Positions 1 to 5,307 of a stretch of 5,307 nucleotides of DNA are shown one piece after another (within the stretch, counting starts at the first letter, position 1; each line of letters starts with the position of its first letter). Below the pieces are notes generated by a model. It searched no databases, was not told the origin of the DNA, and saw only the letters and a program-made list of their open reading frames with translations. Position numbers and translations under genes: made by a program. This stretch comes from Rhodospirillales bacterium (GTDB taxonomy: Bacteria; Pseudomonadota; Alphaproteobacteria; Rhodospirillales; Casp-alpha2): positions 1-5,307 of the forward strand of contig JANRAT010000176.1 in NCBI GenBank assembly GCA_030727885.1, written 5' to 3'.

Positions 1-348
1 TGGCGGCGCGGCGGGTGCCGGCGCAGCGGCCTTGGGCGCGGGTGCCGGAGCCGGTGCTGCAGCCTTGGCTTCAGCAGCAGGCGGCGGCGGTGATGCGGTT
101 GCACCAGCGGCCCCTTCATCCAGTGTCGCCAGCAGGGCGCCGACACCAACGTCGGACCCTTCGGCAGCAATGATTTCCTTCAACGCCCCGGCAGTGGGTG
201 CATTCACTTCAATCGTGACCTTGTCGGTTTCCAACTCGCAAACCGCCTCATCAAGGGCTACGGCATCGCCGGGCTTCTTGAACCATTTGGCGACGGTCGC
301 TTCGGTCACGGATTCCCCAAGTGTCGGGACTTTGATTTCAACAGTCAT
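1..348 (-). CDS. sucB: Dihydrolipoyllysine succinyltransferase, E2 of 2-oxoglutarate dehydrogenase (partial, N-terminal 116 residues)
   Basis: This is the E2o core subunit, which takes the succinyl group made by E1o on a swinging lipoyl arm and transfers it to CoA in the cytoplasm. The visible part is one biotinyl/lipoyl domain (about residues 2-77). It has the start signature VPTLGES and the lipoylation motif ETDKV with acceptor Lys43, codon 220-222. From about residue 78 an Ala/Pro-rich flexible linker runs off the left edge of the window. The E1/E3-binding domain and the catalytic acetyltransferase-like domain lie outside, so completeness cannot be judged. The ATG at 346-348 is chosen because the lipoyl domain begins directly after it and AAGGA lies 8 bases upstream. 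It follows sucA after 36 bases in the same frame, and several in-frame stops lie between. The linked sucA makes E2o far more likely than the related pyruvate dehydrogenase E2. Confidence 0.96.
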   Translation of the reverse strand, partial: MTVEIKVPTLGESVTEATVAKWFKKPGDAVALDEAVCELETDKVTIEVNAPTAGALKEIIAAEGSDVGVGALLATLDEGAAGATASPPPPAAEAKAAAPAPAPAPKAAAPAPAAPP

Positions 349-356
349 GTGTCATT

Positions 357-361
357 TCCTT
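357..361 (-). promoter_or_regulatory. Ribosome-binding site of sucB
   Basis: AAGGA on the minus strand, 8 bases before the sucB ATG, is a normal Shine-Dalgarno match. It lies in the 36-base gap after sucA, so sucB can initiate on its own and does not depend on stop-start overlap. Confidence 0.75.
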
Positions 362-384
362 GGTCATAGATCCTGGGGGGTCCG

Positions 385-3300
385 TTACGGGCGCTTGCGC
401 CCGGATGCGGCTTTCGCAGGTGCTTTTTTTGTAACTGCTTTTTTCGTAGGGGCCTTTTTCGCTTTGGCCTTCGACGTCGCCGCCGGCTTCGCTGAACTCT
501 TGACGGGTTTGGCCGGAACGATCGTGCCCTTCAGGCTATAGATCGTCAGCGCGTCATCGATCAACGCCGCCTGCTGGGCCACATGTTTTTTAGCCAGCCC
601 GGTCGCCGGTGCCGCAGCCGCAGTGCGGCCGGTGTAGCGCACATAGGTGTCAGTACGTCCCATACGCCACAGATGGTCTTCCAGCGGCTCGCGGATATAG
701 GTCCAGCTACCCATGTTGCGTGGTTCTTCCTGACACCAGACGATGCGGGCGTTCGGGAAACGGACCAGTTCCTTTTCAATGGCTTTTTCCGGATAGGGAT
801 AAAGCTGTTCGACGCGCAGGATGTAGACATCCTTCAGACCACGCTTGTCGCGTTCTTCGGCGATGTCGTAATAGACCTTACCGGAGCACATAATAACCTG
901 CTTGATCTTGTCATCGGCGACAAAATCGCCTTCATCCCACAGCACCCGGTGGAAGCTGGTGCCTTCGGCCATTTCTTCAAGGCGCGAAACGGCACGCTTG
1001 TGGCGCAGCAGTGATTTCGGCGTCATCAGAACAAGTGGCTTGCGGAAATCGCGATGAATTTGCCGGCGCAGGACATGGAAATAATTTGCCGGTGTCGTAC
1101 AGTTGCAGACCTGCATGTTGTCTTCGGCGCAAAGCTGCAGATACCGCTCAAGACGAGCCGAAGAATGCTCCGGCCCCTGACCTTCATAGCCATGCGGCAA
1201 CAGCATCACCAGACCGCTCATGCGCAGCCATTTGGCTTCACCCGATGAAATGAACTGGTCAATGATGACCTGGGCACCGTTGGCAAAATCACCAAACTGT
1301 GCTTCCCACAGCACCAACATGCCGGGCTCGGCCAGCGAATAGCCGTATTCGAACCCGAGGACACCCGCTTCGGAAAGCGGGCTGTTCAGCACCTCGTAAG
1401 GGGCCTGACCGAATCGCAGATTGTTCAGCGGCACATGGCGGTTTTCATTCATCTGGTCGATCAGCACGGAATGACGCTGCGAGAATGTGCCGCGCTCGGA
1501 ATCCTGACCGGACAAACGGACCGGATGACCTTCCAGAAGCAACGTGCCGAAGGCCAATGCTTCACCCGTTGCCCAGTCGATCCCTTCGCCGGTGTCGATC
1601 ATTTTCTTTTTGGCTTCAAGCTGCCGGACGATCTTCGGATTCAAATGGAAATTATCAGGCGTCCGGGTCAGACCGGCACCCACTTCGAGCAGGCGGTCTT
1701 TCGGCACGCCGGTAACGCCCCGGCGATCTTCGCCGCTGGCTACCGACATTCCGGCCCAGGCACCGTCAAGCCAGTCGGCCTTGTTGGCCTTGTAGCCGGT
1801 CGCCACTTCGTAATCTTCTTCGAGGTGATTCTGGAAATCGGTCATTTCCTGATCGACCTCTTCCTGCGACATGACGCCTTCACGCACCAGCTTTTGGGCA
1901 TAGATCTCGCGGGTCGTCGGATGTGCCGCGATCTTCTTGTACATCAGCGGCTGGGTGAACATCGGCTCATCACCTTCGTTATGGCCATGACGGCGATAAC
2001 AGATCATGTCGATGACGACATCCTTCTTGAATTTCTGACGGTATTCGGTGGCGATCCGGGCGACATGGACGACCGCTTCGACATCATCCGCGTTGACGTG
2101 GAAAATCGGTGCGGCAACCGTCTTGGCGACATCCGAACAATACGGCGACGAGCGTGAATGCTTCGGATTGGTGGTGAAGCCGATCTGATTGTTGATGATG
2201 ATGTGCACCGTGCCGCCGGTCTTGTAGCCGCGCAGGCTCGACAGATCGAGCGCTTCCGGTACCAGACCCTGGCCGGCGAACGCTGCATCGCCGTGCAAGA
2301 GCAACGCCATGACCTTTTCGCGCTGGCTGTCGTTTTTCTGACGCTGCTTGGCGCGAACCTTGCCCAGACAAACAGTGTTGACGCATTCGAGGTGCGACGG
2401 ATTGGCGGTCAGCGACAGATGCACGGAACGACCGTCAAATACACGGTCCGACGATGAGCCCAGATGATATTTCACATCGCCCGAGCCGCCGACATCTTCC
2501 GGCTTGGAAGAGCCGCCCTGAAACTCGTGAAAGATCGCCTGAAACGGCTTCGACATGACGTTGGCCAGCACATTGAGACGGCCGCGATGGGCCATGCCGA
2601 GGACGATTTCCTCGACCCCAAGCTGCGAGCCGCGTTTGAAAATCTGTTCCATCGCCGGAACCAGACTTTCGCCACCATCAAGCCCGAAGCGTTTGGTGCC
2701 GGTAAATTTCTTGTCGAGGAATTTTTCAAATCCTTCGGTTTCGATCAGTCGGTTGAGGATTGCTTTCTTGCCGGTCACCGTAAAGTCCGGCTGATTGCGG
2801 ATCCGTTCGATGCGTTCCTGAATCCACGACTTTTCATCGGGATCCTGAATGTGCATGAACTCAGTCCCGATCGACCCGCAGTAGGTCTTTTCCAGGACTT
2901 TCATGATTTCACGCAGGCTGGCCTGTTCAAGGCCGAGCACGTAATTGATGAAGATAGGACGATCCAGATCCTTGTCCTGGAAACCATAGGACATCGGATC
3001 AAGTTCCAGATTCTCGGTGCGTTCCTGCAGACCGAGCGGATCAAGCTTTGCCCGCAAGTGGCCACGGACCCGATAGGCGCGGATCAGCATCAAGGCACGA
3101 ATACTGTCCAGCGTCGCTTCGCGGACATTGCGGCTGTTTGACATTTGCTGATTCTGAGGCTGATTGCCGGAAACCTGTTGTCCGGCGCTCATCTGTTCTG
3201 ACATGGTTTCCAGCGCGCCCTGATCGAGGACACCTGAACTTGACGGGGCCCAGGAGGCGCCACGCCGGTCTGCCATCAAATCCTGCGCATCATCGGAAAG

Positions 3301-3426
3301 CGATGCGAAAAATTCCTGCCAGCTGTGATCTACCGAGTGCGGGTCATCCAGATAGCGTTCATACAATTCGGCAATATAAACCTGATTGCCGGAAAACAGA
3401 AATTGCGTCGGATCAAAACCGTCCAT
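385..3426 (-). CDS. sucA: 2-oxoglutarate dehydrogenase E1 component
   Basis: The thiamine-diphosphate E1o subunit decarboxylates 2-oxoglutarate and succinylates the lipoyl arm of SucB. At 1013 residues it is longer than E. coli SucA (about 930). The N-terminal E2-binding segment (about 8-42) contains ELYERYLDDP. A Gln/Asn/Ser-rich linker spans about 60-98, and the catalytic part begins near 105 with DSIRALMLIRAYRVRGH. Visible active-site motifs are MAHRGRLNVL (His280), NPSHLE (His345), the ThDP/Mg site starting GDAAFAGQG (Asp380) and continuing to NNQ (412-414), YRRHGHNEGDEP (477-488), and LLPHGYEGQGPEHSSARLER (742-761). The usual E1o end is reached near residue 961. After it comes an unusual Lys/Ala/Pro tail (about 970-1013) with 13 Lys, 2 Arg and no acidic residue. 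The ATG is the only plausible start: a TAA lies 11 codons upstream in frame, and the N-terminal motif follows at once. The gene is 73 bases after sucD and 36 before sucB. Confidence 0.97.
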   Translation of the reverse strand: MDGFDPTQFLFSGNQVYIAELYERYLDDPHSVDHSWQEFFASLSDDAQDLMADRRGASWAPSSSGVLDQGALETMSEQMSAGQQVSGNQPQNQQMSNSRNVREATLDSIRALMLIRAYRVRGHLRAKLDPLGLQERTENLELDPMSYGFQDKDLDRPIFINYVLGLEQASLREIMKVLEKTYCGSIGTEFMHIQDPDEKSWIQERIERIRNQPDFTVTGKKAILNRLIETEGFEKFLDKKFTGTKRFGLDGGESLVPAMEQIFKRGSQLGVEEIVLGMAHRGRLNVLANVMSKPFQAIFHEFQGGSSKPEDVGGSGDVKYHLGSSSDRVFDGRSVHLSLTANPSHLECVNTVCLGKVRAKQRQKNDSQREKVMALLLHGDAAFAGQGLVPEALDLSSLRGYKTGGTVHIIINNQIGFTTNPKHSRSSPYCSDVAKTVAAPIFHVNADDVEAVVHVARIATEYRQKFKKDVVIDMICYRRHGHNEGDEPMFTQPLMYKKIAAHPTTREIYAQKLVREGVMSQEEVDQEMTDFQNHLEEDYEVATGYKANKADWLDGAWAGMSVASGEDRRGVTGVPKDRLLEVGAGLTRTPDNFHLNPKIVRQLEAKKKMIDTGEGIDWATGEALAFGTLLLEGHPVRLSGQDSERGTFSQRHSVLIDQMNENRHVPLNNLRFGQAPYEVLNSPLSEAGVLGFEYGYSLAEPGMLVLWEAQFGDFANGAQVIIDQFISSGEAKWLRMSGLVMLLPHGYEGQGPEHSSARLERYLQLCAEDNMQVCNCTTPANYFHVLRRQIHRDFRKPLVLMTPKSLLRHKRAVSRLEEMAEGTSFHRVLWDEGDFVADDKIKQVIMCSGKVYYDIAEERDKRGLKDVYILRVEQLYPYPEKAIEKELVRFPNARIVWCQEEPRNMGSWTYIREPLEDHLWRMGRTDTYVRYTGRTAAAAPATGLAKKHVAQQAALIDDALTIYSLKGTIVPAKPVKSSAKPAATSKAKAKKAPTKKAVTKKAPAKAASGRKRP
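388..403 (-). other. GC-rich inverted repeat at the 3' end of sucA
   Basis: CGGGCGC-TT-GCGCCCG is a perfect 7-bp inverted repeat with a 2-base centre. In RNA it would be a 6-bp stem with a 4-base loop (CAAG). It covers the last sucA codons (Gly-Arg-Lys-Arg-Pro) and ends directly before the TAA stop. No T-run follows on the minus strand, so it is not an intrinsic terminator. It could pause ribosomes or protect an mRNA end, or it could be a chance result of GC-rich Arg/Pro codons. Confidence 0.5.
415..459 (-). repeat. Three 15-base repeats encoding KKA[P/V][T/A] pentapeptides in the SucA tail
   Basis: Codons 990-1004 of sucA read KKAPT, KKAVT, KKAPA, three tandem pentapeptides encoded by 15-base units. 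Each unit starts with an A-run on the minus strand: 5, 6 and 7 bases, at 455-459, 439-444 and 424-430. The pattern suggests growth by short tandem duplication. It resembles the Lys-Ala-Pro repeats of bacterial histone-H1-like proteins in composition only; no homology is claimed. Confidence 0.8.
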
Positions 3427-3455
3427 CTGACTAACGCCGCCTGGGCGTCTCCCTT
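3427..3455 (-). promoter_or_regulatory. Translation initiation region of sucA with a small spacer hairpin
   Basis: Reading the minus strand, the purine-rich AAGGGAG (3449-3455) lies 22 bases before the sucA ATG, too far for ordinary use. Between them is an inverted repeat, ACGCC (3444-3448) and GGCGT (3434-3438), with a 5-base loop. Folding it would remove 15 bases and leave an effective spacing of 7. The alternative is the weaker AGGCGG (3437-3442), 10 bases from the ATG and partly inside the same stem. Which one ribosomes use cannot be decided from sequence. Confidence 0.45.
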
Positions 3456-3459
3456 TTTA

Positions 3460-3490
3460 AAACCGGCACGACGTCACATCGTGCCGGTTT
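3460..3490. terminator. Terminator-like 12-bp hairpin between sucD and sucA
   Basis: AAACCGGCACGA (3460-3471) and its exact reverse complement (3479-3490) enclose a 7-base loop. On the plus strand the stem is followed by a long T-rich tract (3488-3501, 12 of 14 T), a classic intrinsic terminator for transcription running antisense to the operon. On the minus strand, the direction of the suc genes, only four T follow, mostly inside the stem, and then AAAAAGGG. Termination there is expected to be weak or partial. It begins 10 bases after the sucD stop. It could reduce sucAB expression relative to sucCD, mark an mRNA processing or protection site, or block antisense transcripts. Confidence 0.65.
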
Positions 3491-3499
3491 GTTTTCTTT

Positions 3500-4375
3500 T
3501 TAACGTTTAAGTGCCTTGAGCATCGTCTGACCGATGCCTGCCGGACTGTCGGTAACGAAAATGCCCGCTGACTTCATGGCTTCGATCTTGTCACCGGCAC
3601 CACCTTTGCCGCCGGAGATAATTGCCCCGGCATGACCCATGCGGCGTCCCGGCGGGGCGGTAAGCCCGGCAATAAAGCCGACAACCGGTTTCTTGATCTT
3701 GCTGTCTTTCAGCAGTTGCGCGCCGTCTTCCTCAGCCGAACCGCCGATCTCGCCGATCATGACGATGCTTTCGGTCTCGTCATCAGCGAGGAACAGCTCA
3801 AGACAATCGATGAAGTTGGTGCCGTTGACCGGATCACCACCGATACCGATACAGGTCGTCTGACCCAGTCCGACCGCCGTGGTTTGCGCCACAGCTTCGT
3901 ATGTCAGCGTGCCTGAACGCGAAACGATGCCGACCGAACCCTTGCGGTGAATGTGTCCCGGCATGATACCGATCTTGCATTCTTCCGGCGTGATGATGCC
4001 AGGGCAGTTGGGACCGATCAGGCGGGTTTTCGAGGTCGACAGGGCGCGCTTAACCTTGACCATGTCGAGCACCGGAATGCCCTCGGTAATACAGACCGCC
4101 AGCTCAACGCCGGCATCAATCGCTTCGAGGATCGCGTCGGCAGCGAAGGGAGGCGGCACATAGATGACCGAAACATTTGCCTTGGTGACGCTGACAGCCT
4201 CGGCGACCGTATTGAAAACCGGCAGATCCAAGTGCTTGGTGCCGCCTTTGCCCGGGGTCACGCCACCAACCATTTTGGTGCCGTAGGCAATCGCCTGCTC
4301 GGAATGGAATGTTCCTTGCGCGCCGGTAAAGCCCTGACAGATAACCTTGGTGTTTTTATCAATAAGAACGGACAT
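3500..4375 (-). CDS. sucD: Succinyl-CoA synthetase (succinate-CoA ligase), alpha subunit
   Basis: With SucC it interconverts succinyl-CoA plus NDP and phosphate with succinate, CoA and NTP. The alpha subunit binds CoA and carries the phosphohistidine. At 291 residues it matches the family (E. coli 289) and is complete. The N-terminal Rossmann-type CoA-binding domain shows [13 protein letters not shown] (15-27) and [15 protein letters not shown] (31-45). It is followed by GPNCPG (121-126), the GEIGG motif with Glu209, and the active-site histidine His248 in [17 protein letters not shown]. All key residues are present. The ATG at 4373-4375 shares one base with the sucC TGA (TGATG), and AAGGAGG lies 7 bases upstream, so translation is probably coupled and the subunits made in equal amounts. 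A terminator-like hairpin follows the stop codon. Confidence 0.98.
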   Translation of the reverse strand: MSVLIDKNTKVICQGFTGAQGTFHSEQAIAYGTKMVGGVTPGKGGTKHLDLPVFNTVAEAVSVTKANVSVIYVPPPFAADAILEAIDAGVELAVCITEGIPVLDMVKVKRALSTSKTRLIGPNCPGIITPEECKIGIMPGHIHRKGSVGIVSRSGTLTYEAVAQTTAVGLGQTTCIGIGGDPVNGTNFIDCLELFLADDETESIVMIGEIGGSAEEDGAQLLKDSKIKKPVVGFIAGLTAPPGRRMGHAGAIISGGKGGAGDKIEAMKSAGIFVTDSPAGIGQTMLKALKR

Positions 4376-5307
4376 CAGGAGGCCTCCTTCACGGCTTTGA
4401 CAATTTTCTCGGCGGCGTCGCTGAGATTATCCGCAGACGTGATGGCGAGGCCGCTTTCGGCCAGGATCTGCTTGCCTTTTTCAACGTTTGTACCTTCGAG
4501 GCGAACCACCAGAGGCACGGAGATATTGACTTCCTTGGCTGCCGCAACCACGCCGTCGGCGATCACGTCACAGCGCATGATACCGCCGAAGATGTTGACC
4601 AGAATGCCTTCGACGTTGGGATCGGCGAGAATGATCTTGAAGGCCGTGGTGACGCGTTCCTTGGTGGCACCGCCGCCGACATCCAGGAAGTTGGCCGGCG
4701 AGCTGCCGTACAGCTTGATGATATCCATGGTGGCCATGGCCAGGCCGGCACCGTTGACCATGCAGCCGATGGCACCGTCGAGCTTGATGTAGTTGAGTTC
4801 GTGCTTGGCAGCTTCCAGTTCGGCCGGATCTTCTTCGTCTTCGTCGCGCATTTCGGCAACATCGGGATGACGGTACAGCGCGTTGTCATCGAAGTTGACC
4901 TTGGCATCAAGCGCGATCACATCACCGGAACCGGTGACGACCAGCGGGTTGATTTCAACCATCGAGCAATCGAGATCATTGAACGCCTTGTACAGTGCCA
5001 TGATGAACTTTGATGCCGATTTGATCTGTGCACCTTCAAGGCCGAGCGCAAAGGCCAGCTTGCGGGCATGGAACGGCATGATGCCGGTTGCAGGATCAAC
5101 CGAGACCTTGATGATTTTTTCAGGCGTGTTGTGGGCGACTTCTTCGATTTCCATGCCGCCTTCGGTCGACGCCATAACAGTCAGCCGCGAGGTTTCACGA
5201 TCAAGCAGCATGCCAAGATAAAGTTCGCGCGCGATGTCGCAGCCTTCTTCGATATAAAGGCGCTTCACTTCCTTGCCGGCAGGCCCGGTCTGTTTGGTGA
5301 TCAGGAT
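4375..5307 (-). CDS. sucC: Succinyl-CoA synthetase (succinate-CoA ligase), beta subunit (5' end outside window)
   Basis: This is the ATP-grasp beta subunit, which binds the nucleotide and succinate and pairs with SucD. The frame is open to the right edge, giving 310 visible residues; by comparison with E. coli SucC (388) about 80-90 N-terminal residues are missing. The visible part begins just before [17 protein letters not shown]. It continues the ATP-grasp fold with the metal-binding pair in VEINPLV (Asn120 of the visible part) and ALDAK (Asp134), which keeps the 14-residue spacing of the E. coli Asn199/Asp213 pair. The ligase domain shows [31 protein letters not shown] and [14 protein letters not shown] at 5266-5268 is an internal Val codon, not the start. 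ATP or GTP preference cannot be read because the relevant N-terminal residues are absent. The gene ends in TGA overlapping the sucD ATG. Confidence 0.97.
   Translation of the reverse strand: MLITKQTGPAGKEVKRLYIEEGCDIARELYLGMLLDRETSRLTVMASTEGGMEIEEVAHNTPEKIIKVSVDPATGIMPFHARKLAFALGLEGAQIKSASKFIMALYKAFNDLDCSMVEINPLVVTGSGDVIALDAKVNFDDNALYRHPDVAEMRDEDEEDPAELEAAKHELNYIKLDGAIGCMVNGAGLAMATMDIIKLYGSSPANFLDVGGGATKERVTTAFKIILADPNVEGILVNIFGGIMRCDVIADGVVAAAKEVNISVPLVVRLEGTNVEKGKQILAESGLAITSADNLSDAAEKIVKAVKEAS
4383..4389 (-). promoter_or_regulatory. Strong ribosome-binding site of sucD, inside the end of sucC
   Basis: AAGGAGG on the minus strand is a seven-base match to the Shine-Dalgarno consensus, 7 bases before the sucD ATG. 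It is formed by the Lys-Glu-Ala codons at the end of sucC and overlaps a 12-base palindrome, AGGAGGCCTCCT (4377-4388). With the TGATG stop-start overlap this supports coupled translation and fixes the sucD start. Confidence 0.85.

Noticed and set aside
388..430. Programmed -1 frameshift site at the A7 run with the downstream hairpin
   Set aside because: The A7 run is in the right phase, but the hairpin starts about 20 bases downstream, well beyond the usual 5-9. The stem is short and the frameshift product has no evident function.
32..541. Plus-strand frame with Gly/Ala-rich and hydrophobic Phe/Ala segments that look like a membrane protein
   Set aside because: The hydrophobic run is the complement of the Lys/Ala codons of the SucA tail, and the Gly/Ala run is the complement of the SucB linker. 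It has only a TTG start and no domain.
1435..3141. Long plus-strand open frames (1435-2157 and 2464-3141) antisense to sucA
   Set aside because: The opposite strand carries the complete, motif-rich SucA in this whole region. The translations show no family signature, so they are shadows.
3427..3499. Separate promoter for sucA in the sucD-sucA gap
   Set aside because: No convincing -35/-10 pair is visible, and the gap is mostly taken up by the hairpin and the ribosome-binding region. A promoter inside sucD cannot be excluded.
3947..4792. Long plus-strand open frame (281 codons) spanning the sucD-sucC junction
   Set aside because: It lies antisense to two clearly conserved enzymes and encodes no recognisable domain. 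It fits the open antisense frames expected in GC-rich genes with strong codon bias.
5266..5268. GTG as the start of sucC
   Set aside because: The frame stays open to the window edge, and the residues before it (QTGPAGKE) are conserved SucC sequence, so this is an internal Val codon.

Overview
The window is a stretch of a TCA-cycle operon, read entirely from the minus strand. In transcription order it holds sucC (5' end outside the window), sucD, sucA and the first 116 codons of sucB. The order sucC-sucD-sucA-sucB, the sequence style of the proteins and the moderately high GC content point to an alphaproteobacterium. Within that class I lean weakly towards a Rhodospirillales-type organism; this is an impression, not a placement. 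In many alphaproteobacteria mdh precedes sucC and lpd follows sucB, but neither lies in this window.

Layout, right to left: sucC (4375-5307) ends in a TGATG overlap with sucD (3500-4375), whose strong Shine-Dalgarno sequence lies inside the last codons of sucC. A 73-base gap (3427-3499) follows. It holds a perfect 12-bp hairpin resembling an intrinsic terminator and a structured ribosome-binding region for sucA. sucA (385-3426) is separated from sucB (1-348) by 36 bases with a clear Shine-Dalgarno sequence. Coding sequence fills nearly everything else, and no non-coding stretch exceeds 73 bases. No tRNA, rRNA, mobile element, CRISPR array or origin was seen.

SucA (E1o) and SucB (E2o), with a dihydrolipoamide dehydrogenase encoded elsewhere, convert 2-oxoglutarate to succinyl-CoA. 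SucC and SucD convert succinyl-CoA to succinate while making a nucleoside triphosphate. The operon thus encodes two consecutive TCA steps.

I found no evidence of an undescribed system. The most unusual feature is a roughly 50-residue, histone-H1-like Lys/Ala/Pro tail on the C-terminus of SucA. It contains a three-fold pentapeptide repeat encoded by A-tracts. Secondary points are the terminator-like hairpin inside the operon, a hairpin that may fold out the spacer before the sucA start, and a palindromic Shine-Dalgarno sequence before sucD.
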